Under the pieces are notes generated by a model. The model did not search any database. It was not told where the DNA came from and saw only the letters and a program-made list of their open reading frames with translations. From Tieghemiomyces parasiticus (taxonomy: Eukaryota; Kickxellomycota; Dimargaritomycetes; Dimargaritales; Dimargaritaceae): a stretch of 17,210 nt of DNA. This document shows, piece by piece, positions 1-8,051 of the stretch. The stretch covers positions 1-17,210 of the forward strand of contig JANBPT010000985.1 in NCBI GenBank assembly GCA_027575765.1, in the 5' to 3' direction. Made by a program: the position numbers and the translations under genes. The number at the start of each line of letters is the position of its first letter. The first letter of the stretch is position 1.

Positions 1-145
1 GACTTGCTACAGTGGAGGAGTCGTTACCGTCCCGTCTCTTCCCTACCAGAGGGAGTGGCGTTGTAGCCACTGGCCGCTCCTTGTGTACCAGTTTCTTGGC
101 CAGTCAGCAGTGCGTCGGACTCTCAGCGGCGAGACCAGGTAAAGG

Positions 146-337
146 ATGGCCACGTCAAATGAAGGCGGACAGAGGGAAGACGTGGGCTATGAGCGAGTGA
201 AGGAAGACGGGGGCGCGTTTAAACGCCAAGTGAAAAGACGAATTTACCAGGAAGCGAGAGAAGGGGAGGCGAAGGGACCCGATAATTGCGCTGACCCAGC
301 CACCCTACACGCCACCGGTGCCGACCCCGAATTCTAG
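146..337 (+). CDS. Possible small hypothetical protein (63 aa), weak
   Basis: A short open frame starts at the ATG at 146 and runs to a TAG ending at 337. A stop codon (TAA, 140-142) lies just upstream in the same frame, so the frame cannot extend further left. The predicted 63-residue peptide is very hydrophilic, rich in Glu, Arg and Lys, with no signal peptide or membrane segment and no family I recognise. It lies about 540 bases upstream of the secreted-protein gene on the same strand. A frame of this length occurs readily by chance at this GC content, so this is only a candidate. Confidence 0.15.
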   Translation: MATSNEGGQREDVGYERVKEDGGAFKRQVKRRIYQEAREGEAKGPDNCADPATLHATGADPEF

Positions 338-651
338 GATGACGGGCTAGGGTGCGGTGAGTGCCCACCACTCTCCTCCCGCTGGCCTCCCGCTGGCCTC
401 CCCCCTTTCCCTCCTCGCCCGTTCAACTGGCGCTGTTCCCGTCTTCAGGCTACCGGCCAATCGCACACAAAGGCGAATGAACGGGCGGACGGCTGGGTTT
501 ACACCTTGGTCTTTATTTTCAACGGTATGCGTCTCCGCTTGGCCGCTGGCCATCCGGGTCCTCTGTACCGATAGCGACCCAAGTGGTAACCCAGTCCGGT
601 CAGCCCGCCCTTACTCTCCCTTACCTGCCCCGGGGGTCGTGGTTGGGACGT

Positions 652-657
652 TATAAA
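652..657 (+). promoter_or_regulatory. TATA box candidate upstream of the secreted-protein gene
   Basis: TATAAA sits 229 bases upstream of the ATG at 881 and is followed by pyrimidine-rich sequence. That spacing would imply a 5' UTR of roughly 150-200 bases. A weaker TA-rich element (TTATAT, around 814) lies closer to the start. No transcript start can be seen from sequence alone. Confidence 0.4.
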
Positions 658-880
658 GCATTTCTCCGCCCGCTCAGCTCACCACCTTGCATCATCGACC
701 GTTTCGTTTACCCCTTTGCGCTATCCACCCAACTGAGGTAGTCCGTTTACCTCGCTTACTCGTTGGTCCTCACTCTATGGCACATTATTAACAGCCCACC
801 TGTCCACACTGTTTTATATTGCCCGGTTCCTGTTGATAGTTCCTATTTCGTTTCAACTCCCTGTCGTGACCCCATTCATC

Positions 881-2088
881 ATGAGTCTCAGTACCCTTCG
901 CGTCGTTTTCTTTGGCCTCTGTGCCCTGGCCCTCCTCCAGCCCCACGTGCATGCCAGCCCTGTTAGTCAGCCTATCGACGCTGCCCTCCTTGGGGAGCCC
1001 ACCGTCCAATACGGTGGACAGAGTTTTGACACGAATACTTTCAGCAATCCTGAGTACCACCAATTATGTTTGGAGACCGTTAGAGATTTTAACGATGGCA
1101 CTGATTCTTTCGATGATCTCCTTAATTTCGTTGGCATTGGCACTGTCGGACTTGTCGAAGCTCTGTTAAAAGAAGACTATAGGAGGCTCCGGCCTAGCAA
1201 TCCCCCTCGCTATACCACCTGTGATGGACTGCAAGAAAATCTTGATAATATCCAAGCTTCCTTCCGTAAAATTGTGTCGTATAACAACTCACTCAAAGAG
1301 CGTAGCAGGAAGTACATCACGAGCGAATTAGATGCCCTTGCCGCAAAGCTCCCAGTCGACAGTCCTGCGGAAAATCTCTCAGTCGACCGTCCTGCGGGCT
1401 TCCGCTCCAAAATCTACTCCGCACTGAAAAAGTTTGGCAGAAAGGCCATCTGTGCCGTAAGCGAGAGTGCCTGTAAATATTTGGAAAGCCAGTGGCCCAC
1501 CAGCCGGCCCGTAAATGATAACTACAGGTACAGCAAGAACGCCCTGTACGCCAGGTACATCAAAGGTACTCGCCAAAGAGCCGAACGTTTTATTGAAGGT
1601 AAGCATGTCGATACACATTGGTTTTAACCTGGCCAGCGCCGGATTGTTACCCTCATGCGTGGTTGCCATTTCGCATTCAGTTTGCATGTAAATTATATCC
1701 GACATGTAGTTACTAACATTTGCTACATCTACATCATGTGCCTTGTCACTTGGCGCAATGTAACTTAATTTATCGCAATTGTCACTATTATTAACGTACA
1801 GGAATCCCGAGAGAATACGTCGACCGACTAATGAGAAGTAAGAAAAGCGAGATTACCCGAGAGGCCGAGCTAGTTAAGATGCTAGTGGGCACTAAAGTAG
1901 GCACGATCGGAATTCCTGTTTTAGGTGAACCTCTGAAAGGTGACAGTTCATCCGAGAATAGCAAGAGATACTCTGTGTACGATCTGGGCCGTTTCGATCC
2001 CGGATTGATAGAGCAGGTAGAGCTCCTGAAGCGTAGAGTCACAGCTAGCCCGAAACCGTTTCTGGCCGCCAGAGGAACGCCGATTTGA
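881..2088 (+). CDS. Predicted secreted protein of unknown family, two exons, 334 aa
   Basis: I do not recognise the family. The model joins 881-1598 to 1802-2088. The ATG at 881 is the first in its frame. Residues 5-20 are hydrophobic and are followed by VHA-SP, a good signal-peptidase site after Ala25, so the product probably enters the secretory pathway. The mature part has four cysteines (63, 114, 191, 198), two N-glycosylation sequons (Asn135, Asn165), a short VDSPA/VDRPA duplication (159-172) and a basic stretch near 176-190. The intron is well supported: donor GTAAGC at 1599, TACTAAC at 1711-1717, and the first AG after that element is the acceptor at 1801. Reading phase is kept across Gly240. 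Codon use is less biased than in the housekeeping genes nearby. The 3' end is uncertain because coding-like sequence continues in another frame after the stop. Two AATAAA sites (2411, 2430) could end the transcript. Confidence 0.6.
1599..1801 (+). other. Intron of the secreted-protein gene (203 nt, phase 1)
   Basis: The donor is GTAAGC at 1599-1604 and the acceptor is ACAG ending at 1801. A perfect TACTAAC branch-site element lies at 1711-1717, and no AG occurs between it and the acceptor, as scanning from the branch site would predict. Reading through the intron instead ends the frame at 1627. Splicing adds 94 residues plus the split Gly codon. Confidence 0.75.
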
Positions 2089-2099
2089 GTCGGCGCCAG

Positions 2100-2592
2100 C
2101 TCGTCATGCCGGAACCGGCACGGGAATTTCTTCGCGAGATGCACCTTGAACCCGCTTGGGAGGATGAAAAGGGTCTGGATATGGTAAAGGACTGGGGCCT
2201 GCCCCTGAAGATTAACCGCGTGGCGGCGTATCGTATGTTTACTCCGCATTGTTAGGCAGTAGGGCCATCCGCAACGGTGGCAGAGAAAGATGATGAGAAG
2301 CCTGTAGACCCCGTGGACTTGTACCAGTCTGGCCTAGGGTGGTTAAGTTATCTCCTGTGTTCGCTACTTAGCAAGAATAGGTTTCTAGAACCTACCAGTG
2401 AGCCTCTCGCAATAAATTGGCCATTAGTAAATAAATTCACCAATCCCCGGGATTTACAACGCCTGTTCCCGCGCACGCGTACACTGGTGAGATAGAGTAA
2501 TTGGACTGCACAAGTACGTTGTCGAATGCCAGGACACCGCGGCTGCTCAATGCCAGTGGTACGCTGCGCACAGCTATGGCGGGCCAGGCTGA
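2100..2592 (+). other. Coding-like stretch after the secreted-protein gene; possible further exons or decayed 3' end
   Basis: One frame carries coding-like sequence from about 2100 to 2486, with one TAG at 2253-2255 and another at 2493-2495. It includes an ATG at 2106 giving 49 residues, then about 80 open residues. Phase-compatible splice pairs that would join it to the gene upstream are 2017-2099 (donor GTAGAG), 2233-2283 (GTATGT, removes the first TAG) and 2487-2532 (GTGAGA). These introns would be 83, 51 and 46 nt, far shorter than the 164-240 nt of the well-supported introns here, and none has a clear branch site. Two AATAAA signals (2411, 2430) also fall inside. It may be extra exons, a pseudogenised end or chance. 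Confidence 0.25.
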
Positions 2593-2712
2593 CAAAGAAG
2601 AGGAAGAAGCTAGTACAGGAACATTCACCGGGTCCCTTTCATGCCAGCCGGCTTTGGGACCTACCCACAGCCTGCTGCCCAGTGGCCACCGATTCCTCAA
2701 AGCCAGTGATAG

Positions 2713-2724
2713 TTAGGGCTAGGG
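2713..2724 (+). promoter_or_regulatory. TTAGGGCTAGGG element, copy 1
   Basis: The 12-base word TTAGGGCTAGGG resembles the TTAGGG core bound by Tbf1/TRF-type Myb proteins. An identical copy follows 64 bases downstream. It lies about 980 bases upstream of RPS7, far for a core promoter, so its target is uncertain. Confidence 0.4.
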
Positions 2725-2776
2725 AGATGTGTGCTGGTTAAACATTTAAGACTAGGAGCTTTATTGAATGGATCAT

Positions 2777-2788
2777 TTAGGGCTAGGG
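2777..2788 (+). promoter_or_regulatory. TTAGGGCTAGGG element, copy 2
   Basis: This is an exact second copy of the word at 2713-2724 in the same orientation. Further TAGGG occurrences lie nearby at about 2814 and 3361. Tbf1 sites of TTAGGG type control ribosomal protein genes in Candida and snoRNA genes in Saccharomyces. Whether the same holds here is inference. Confidence 0.4.
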
Positions 2789-2963
2789 TAATCAATGCAG
2801 CGGATTGCCCAGTTTCTAGGGATAGTGTATGATTTTCCGGTCTACCGAAGTGGGGATGGCAGCACTCTTCCAACGGCCAAAGGGGGTGAAAAAAATGTAA
2901 CACGGCCCATTGCAATTTTGAATCGCATACTGCTCCCATGGCCATCTGCTTGACAATTTAGTA

Positions 2964-2971
2964 TCACGTGA
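2964..2971. promoter_or_regulatory. TCACGTGA palindrome (bHLH, Cbf1-type E-box)
   Basis: TCACGTGA is a full 8-base palindrome containing CACGTG, the site of bHLH factors such as fungal Cbf1. It lies 736 bases before the RPS7 start and 176 bases after the second TTAGGGCTAGGG copy. The surrounding 13 bases (2962-2974) are identical to those at 8736-8748 in the CBF5/eIF2-gamma promoter. Confidence 0.45.
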
Positions 2972-3325
2972 TGTTGTGTATGCTCCTCAGAGCTATCCAC
3001 TGGCATCATATTCGATACACAAAACTTTGGGTTCAAGCCACCGTAGCTGTTCTTCCTCTTTTCTCACCTCTATCCACCCTTTTTACGCGCGTGGTATGTA
3101 CTTGATTCTCTGATTAACTCGTTCAGTAGCAGCCCAACGCTAGTGTGTGCGTATCTAGTACTCCGACCTCCCCATACCTTCCATGTTGTCACCCTGACTG
3201 CTTAAGCGGCCGCCCGAGGAATTATCCATCCGTCCAACTGAATGCATGCCGTTTGGAGGACATAGGAGCCTAGCAGTTAAGAGCGTATATGTTATCTCAC
3301 CCTGCGGAGCTAAATGAGGTGCTCA

Positions 3326-3345
3326 GGATGGATGGATGGATAGAT
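3326..3345 (+). repeat. GGAT microsatellite
   Basis: Four tandem GGAT units are followed by an imperfect AGATA extension. It lies about 360 bases upstream of RPS7 and has no evident function. Confidence 0.8.
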
Positions 3346-3706
3346 ATACGGATGGTACCATTAGGGCGTTTTGGTGTATACCTGCGGGTATGGAAGGACA
3401 ATAAGGACAATCGATGATTCTGCCACTTGTTGTGAGCCTTGCGGACGGAATGGTTCTATGCATTTTGTCTCTCATTGAGACTTTGGCTTTTAAGCGCTTC
3501 ATTGGGTGAACACCGGATGCTAATACGACTTTGCTCGTAAACTTTCGATTCCCCGACCACCCCCTTTCCCCACTCATCTGTGCCCCGATTCCGGCCCCAT
3601 CGGCTCGGATTCGCTCAATCAACGTCACGCATCTTCATCTCTACATCAGCAGACCGGGCCCCCTCACCCTGCTCAATTCGACGTTGTCGTCCGTTGTATT
3701 TCCACC

Positions 3707-4288
3707 ATGTCTGCCACCTCCAAGATTTTCAAGGGCGAGGAGTCCAAGCCTACCGAGCTGACCCTGCAGGTCGCCCAGGCGCTGTACGATCTGGAGCAGA
3801 ACTCGCCCGACCTCAAGAAGGATCTGCGCCCCATCCAGATCACGAGCGCTCGCGAGTTCCCCGTGGAGGGTAACAAAAAGGCTTTGGTCGTGTTTGTGCC
3901 TGTGCCGGCGCACAAGCAAACCCAGAAGGTGCAGCAGCGTCTGGTTCGCGAGCTAGAGAAGAAGTTCTCTGACCGCCAGGTGGTCTTCATTGCCAAGCGC
4001 ACCGTTCTCCCGGAGCCCACCCGTAAGAACCGCCCGAAGCAGCCCCGCCCTTACAGCCGTACCGTTGCCCACGTTCAGAAGAAGATGCTCACCGACCTGG
4101 TGTACCCCACCGATATTGTTGGTAAGCGTCTCCGCGTCAAGGTTGACGGTACCAAGCTCATGAAGGTGTTCCTTGACCAGAAGGATTCCACCTCCATGGA
4201 GTACAAGCTGGACACCTTCTCTGCCGTCTACAAGCAGCTTGCTGGTAAGGATGTCACCTTCGAGTTCCGCCCCAGCGGTCTCTGCTAA
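3707..4288 (+). CDS. RPS7: 40S ribosomal protein S7 (eS7)
   Basis: This encodes the small-subunit ribosomal protein eS7, which helps 40S assembly and 18S rRNA maturation. The 193-residue length is normal for the family. The frame shows the conserved blocks: [20 protein letters not shown] (51-70), the helix [20 protein letters not shown] (74-93), the [19 protein letters not shown] region (106-124) and [20 protein letters not shown] (133-152), which carries the family signature. The start ATG at 3707 has a strong context (CCACCATGTCTG) and agrees with the usual N-terminus. There is no intron in the coding region. Codon choice favours C and G in third positions, as expected for a highly expressed gene. 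A pyrimidine-rich leader lies upstream and AATAAA at 4382 probably directs polyadenylation. An intron in the 5' UTR cannot be excluded. Confidence 0.97.
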   Translation: MSATSKIFKGEESKPTELTLQVAQALYDLEQNSPDLKKDLRPIQITSAREFPVEGNKKALVVFVPVPAHKQTQKVQQRLVRELEKKFSDRQVVFIAKRTVLPEPTRKNRPKQPRPYSRTVAHVQKKMLTDLVYPTDIVGKRLRVKVDGTKLMKVFLDQKDSTSMEYKLDTFSAVYKQLAGKDVTFEFRPSGLC

Positions 4289-4381
4289 ATCCAAAACCTA
4301 ACTCTGGGAACTGGCTTGAGGTTCACTGGGTTATGCCTTGCGGTGACTTGCCCACTCCTGCATTTCCGTACACCTACTACC

Positions 4382-4387
4382 AATAAA
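4382..4387 (+). terminator. Polyadenylation signal of RPS7
   Basis: AATAAA lies 94 bases after the RPS7 stop codon, the usual spacing for a fungal 3' end. It is followed by T-rich and C/T-rich sequence. Confidence 0.6.
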
Positions 4388-4428
4388 CTTCTCTAGTCCG
4401 CGTCGTCTCCTCCTCATCGACAGTTTAT

Positions 4429-4462
4429 CGACGATGGTAAGAAGTGTTGCTAATCATCGTCG
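4429..4462. repeat. Inverted repeat with 8-bp stem downstream of RPS7
   Basis: CGACGATG (4429-4436) pairs perfectly with CATCGTCG (4455-4462) around an 18-base loop. It lies 40 bases after the polyadenylation signal. It could be a 3'-end structure or chance. Confidence 0.4.
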
Positions 4463-5092
4463 TCGATGGAAATGTCGTTTGCATCGGATATAATATTATA
4501 GAGCCTTGGTTTATCTTTGGTTGTTGCTGAACATGACGCCCGTCAATCACATGCGGCCTTTCGTAAGATGGGAAGATACTGCCGATACCGAGGGGGTGGG
4601 GCTTTAGCTTTGCCCCGGCATTGGAGGGAGTACTACTACTCTCCCTACAGACGAAGAAGAGATGATAAGTAGCGCAGAGACACCGTTCTCAATAACAACG
4701 GCAGAGTAGCCTGCTAATGCCCTACAGATAACAACCGTGGGCTTTACCTCCCTATTTTAAACCAGTACATCGATGGTAATCGGGACGATCGACGGCGCAA
4801 GATTCTTGAAGGTGGAGGCCGCCACCAATGCATCGGTGCTCGGTACGACTGGTCTACACCTTGCGACCGAAGGAAAGCAACGGTATAAACTCACTCATAT
4901 ATATATACAATGGTATATTATCACCGCGTTCCAATCTTTCTGAATGTGTGTGGTTTATCTGAGGCATTGCTTTCGTAAGTATATCGAATAAACATCTACC
5001 TTTTGTACCAAATGCCATTTTGACCAAACCTGTCCGCTCTCAGTCCCATCCTTCGTCTTCCCTCCCCGCTCGGGTCATGTGCCCCATCACAA

Positions 5093-5108
5093 CCAAGTTC
5101 AAACTTGG
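5093..5108. repeat. Quasi-palindrome, 7-bp arms
   Basis: CCAAGTT (5093-5099) and AACTTGG (5102-5108) are perfect inverted arms separated by two bases. It could be a dimeric protein-binding site. It lies in non-coding sequence. Confidence 0.5.
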
Positions 5109-5266
5109 ATGGTAACGTACCTATCTATCTCAAAAGACCATTAGAAAGCTCACTCTTCACAATTACCTTATCGTCTTAACGTCTTTGAGCCAAATGTCCA
5201 GGCTGAGCGGCTTCGCTTTTCTACTCACCGACATGGCTGACCCGCAAACGTGCCAAACATTTCTAG

Positions 5267-5866
5267 GGCCACCAGGTGCCATGGTGTGCCAAATTAACGC
5301 AACCTGTTGCGCTGCGGATGGGAACGAGTAGCCTTGGCCTATCAACCGCAGCTTTAATCGAGCCCGGCTATGCTCTACCGACTATAAATGACTCTAAATG
5401 GTGGGGCGTCCGTATTTACGACTTCAGCCGTATCGGCTGTTTGTCTCATGGCTTGACTATCCCCCCCACCACTGTTTCCGTCATCACCCTCGACCTCCCT
5501 TTGGGCGGCACGGGCGTTTTATCAAATTACCTACGTCTAACTAACTACTCTCAGATTCATCCCTACGAAGACCATCCTTGTCTACACCCCCCACTCCCTG
5601 TCAACGTTCTCTCCACGGAAGCTCTGGCCACCTCTGCGGGCTCGGTGGCCAATGTCGACGTCAATCCCCTGAACGACAACCGCGGTAACGGCAGCAGCCA
5701 GAGCTGTAGTGGTAACCGCGGTGACCATAGTGATGACTCCAACAGTTGTCGTGTTGGCTGATGGTACTCTTCTGGATGTCAGGCAGGCTGTGCTTGGGAA
5801 TATGACGACTGCCGTGGCCGTGCGTACACCCATCTCGGTACTTCGAATGGTGGGATATTATGGTAC
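5267..5866 (+). pseudogene. Interrupted cysteine-containing frame, possible decayed or spliced small gene
   Basis: One frame stays open from 5267 to 5866 except for a single TGA at 5759-5761. Its first ATG is at 5318. The stretch before the TGA is rich in Ser, Asn and Asp. The part after it reads GCQAGCAWEYDDCRGRAYTH, with closely spaced cysteines. A good acceptor context (CTAACTAACTACTCTCAG, 5537-5554) suggests an exon could begin at 5555. A phase-keeping intron at 5712-5786 (donor GTAACC, 75 nt) would remove the TGA. I recognise no family and see no signal peptide or start exon. Chance, a decayed gene and a multi-exon gene are all possible. Confidence 0.2.
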
Positions 5867-6632
5867 TAAAGACTGTGGTTACGGCTGCTAGGACCGAGAG
5901 AATTGCAACTGACTCTTAACCTGGTCACCAGCATACATTGTCAATTACGGCTATCCAGTCCGTAGTCAAAGCTGAGCTGGCATTCTTCTCTATTTTCGGC
6001 CTGAGAATGTTGGCGGCCGAGTCTTTCCTGGCCGTTCTCGGATTTTTAATCTAGCTATACGTTTGATTTTGATGTAAACCGTCCACCCTGTCCGTCCCTA
6101 GCAATTGGCCTTGCAACGGTGACTCTTCTAGCTAAATATGCGATCCTGAAATTGTAGCAGCCGCACCCAGCTGCCTGCAGCCGGGTAGCCTAGGTAGTTG
6201 TCAGCGATGAGAGCTCCGTCCCTATTCACCAATCGGATGGTGACTAGGGCACTGCCTGGGGGCCAGCACCCCGGATACCCTCTACCGAAATGGCCTCTGA
6301 CACGGTCTCCTCCCTTGTCCCACCACGAATTAGTTATCATATGCTTACGGAATTGTACTTGGCCGGCTCGAGAACATCGCAATTGCTTCCCGTAGTACAC
6401 CGCTAACGTGCCGCTGTTTCGGAAAGGAGGCCGCATTTGGTCCTGGATTGAAGGCATGTGAGGATTAGGGTTGTAAAAACATTTATAAGATCCAAACAAA
6501 AACATATGCTGATAAATGGGTAATGCCGTGGGCTGGATGGAATACGAAGAGATATACGAAAATAGCACAGGAGGGGAGGAGGGGAGGGCGTCCACGCAAT
6601 ACACGAGTTCAAAAAAAATATCACCACATTTC

Positions 6633-8051
6633 CTACTCGGACTTCTTCTTCTTCTTGTCCTTCTTCTCTTTCTTATCCTTCTTGTCCTTCTTTTCTTTCT
6701 TCTCCTTCTTCTCCTTCTTGTCGGAGGCGGCTGGCGTGACCGGGGCGGAGGGGGTGGTCTCCTCGTTGTCAGAGCTGTCGGAGGCCTCGGCCTTGCGCTT
6801 AACCGGAGCCGGGACGGCGGAAGCCTCGCTGGTTTCAGTGGTTGCCGCGGGGGCGTTGTAGTCGACGTAGGACTTCTTCCAGGTCTCAGGGGTGTTCTCG
6901 TTGGCGTTGCCATACTTGTCGAGCTTGCCAGCCTTGACCATCTTCTTCTTCTCGGAAGCGTGGGGGCCCAGGCCCCAACGGCGCGGGTACGTGTCGCGCT
7001 CCATGATGACGCGCTTAATCTTGGCCACGACACCGTGGTCGCAGGTGGCCATAACGGCGGTGGTCATCTGGGCGATGGCAAGGGCAATGGCCTCACCCTT
7101 GGTGGTCATGAGCACCACCTCGTCGTGGACCTCGATGCCCGAGGCGAACCGCAGGAGCCCAGGGATCATCATCTTGGCACCGTAGCAAATGGAGTTGACG
7201 GCGCTGTCCTTGACCACGATCCGCTTGTAGCTCACCAGCAGGGACTCCAGGGGGCGCACCACGTAGCGGAGGTACGACTCGTCGCGGGCATTCTCGTAGG
7301 CCCACTGGGCGTCCAGGACGTCATGCATGGTCACCATCGAATCGTTCTCGGAGGTGGCGCCAGACCGCACGCGGCGCAGTTCCTGCATGTGGCCACCGAC
7401 GCCCAGGAGCAGACCGAGGTGCACACACAGAGTCCGGATGTAGGTACCAGCCTCGCACTTGACCCAGAACACGGCCAGGTGGCGGTCGTTATTGAACTCG
7501 AGCAGCTTAGACTCGTAAATGGTACGGATACGCAGTTGACGCTTCACGGCGGAGATGAGCGGCGGGCGCTGGAACACGGCACCCGACAGGGTCTCAACCG
7601 CGCGGGCCAGAACCTTCTCGGACTCGAGACCGTCATGTAGCCGGAGGACGGCCACGTATTCCTTGCCGGCACCCTGCTGGGACTTGACCAGGCGGGTGGC
7701 ACGGTCGATACAAACAATCAGACAGCCAGTCACCTTGGGGTCCAGGGTGCCGCTGTGGCCCGTCTTCTCGACCTTCAGGATACGCTTGATCCAGGCCACC
7801 ACCTCGTGCGAGGACGGGTTGGACGGCTTGTCTAGGTTGATCACGCCGTACTTGAGGTAGGTCGCCAGATCGCGGCGGAGCGGGGAGGCGCCGTGAGGGA
7901 GTGGGGTGTAGTGGGCGGTGCGGATATTGAGCTTGTCAAAGTCCTTGAGCAGCAGCGGCCATTCAGAGGTGTCCAGGGCCGGCGTCTGGGCCGAGGGCTT
8001 AATGACAAAGTCGCTCTGCTTCTGCTGTTCGCTGACGCTCATGGTGGACAT
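6633..8051 (-). CDS. CBF5: Cbf5/dyskerin, H/ACA snoRNP pseudouridine synthase
   Basis: This is the catalytic subunit of H/ACA snoRNPs, which converts uridine to pseudouridine in rRNA and snRNA in the nucleolus with Nop10, Nhp2 and Gar1. The 472-residue protein shows a dyskerin-like N-terminal region (about 25-70). A TruB-type catalytic domain follows, with [12 protein letters not shown] at 98-109 and catalytic Asp104, then the adjoining [20 protein letters not shown] and [13 protein letters not shown] (201-213). A PUA RNA-binding domain spans about 277-351. The tail (444-472) is almost pure Lys with Glu/Asp, as in other Cbf5 proteins, and is a likely nucleolar localisation segment. The start at 8051 is the first ATG; a second, MSV, lies three codons on. 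There is no intron. The gene diverges from eIF2-gamma across 1.1 kb. Confidence 0.97.
   Translation of the reverse strand: MSTMSVSEQQKQSDFVIKPSAQTPALDTSEWPLLLKDFDKLNIRTAHYTPLPHGASPLRRDLATYLKYGVINLDKPSNPSSHEVVAWIKRILKVEKTGHSGTLDPKVTGCLIVCIDRATRLVKSQQGAGKEYVAVLRLHDGLESEKVLARAVETLSGAVFQRPPLISAVKRQLRIRTIYESKLLEFNNDRHLAVFWVKCEAGTYIRTLCVHLGLLLGVGGHMQELRRVRSGATSENDSMVTMHDVLDAQWAYENARDESYLRYVVRPLESLLVSYKRIVVKDSAVNSICYGAKMMIPGLLRFASGIEVHDEVVLMTTKGEAIALAIAQMTTAVMATCDHGVVAKIKRVIMERDTYPRRWGLGPHASEKKKMVKAGKLDKYGNANENTPETWKKSYVDYNAPAATTETSEASAVPAPVKRKAEASDSSDNEETTPSAPVTPAASDKKEKKEKKEKKDKKDKKEKKDKKKKKSE
6635..6721. repeat. Low-complexity tract encoding the KKE/KKD tail of Cbf5
   Basis: On the plus strand this reads as imperfect CTT/CTTCTTGTC repeats and encodes the Lys-rich tail. 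Such tracts vary in length by slippage, so tail length is likely to differ among strains. Confidence 0.7.

Larger units (their letters stand above)
2593..3706. other. Intergenic region upstream of RPS7
   Basis: No convincing gene is seen. The stretch holds the TTAGGG-type repeats and the E-box listed separately, a GGAT microsatellite at 3326-3341, and a C/T-rich tract at about 3546-3700 that is probably the RPS7 core promoter and 5' UTR. Short open frames on both strands lack coding character. Confidence 0.6.
4289..6632. other. Long intergenic region between RPS7 and CBF5
   Basis: About 2.3 kb without a convincing gene. It holds the RPS7 3' end, a TATATATATA run near 4908, a 16-base quasi-palindrome at 5093-5108 and TATAAA at 5383-5388. 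It also holds the weak cysteine-containing frame at 5267-5866 described separately. The right end (about 6480-6632) should be the 3' UTR of CBF5, read on the minus strand. Confidence 0.6.

Noticed and set aside
1791..2249. 152-codon open frame on the minus strand opposite the secreted-protein gene
   Set aside because: It overlaps a spliced plus-strand exon that has better splice and coding evidence; composition looks like an antisense shadow.
5758..5761. TGA read as selenocysteine or readthrough in the cysteine-containing frame
   Set aside because: No SECIS-like structure was seen and the frame itself is not established as coding; an intron or decay is simpler.
5724..5765. C-box-like GTGATGA (5730-5736) and D-box-like CTGA (5758-5761) flanked by ACCA/TGGT, resembling a C/D snoRNA
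   Set aside because: Only 21 bases separate the boxes, too few for a C/D snoRNA with a guide, and no internal C'/D' pair is seen.
6516..7640. 374-codon plus-strand frame opposite CBF5
   Set aside because: It is the antisense of the Lys-rich tail and biased codons of CBF5; the poly-Leu run is an artefact of that repeat.
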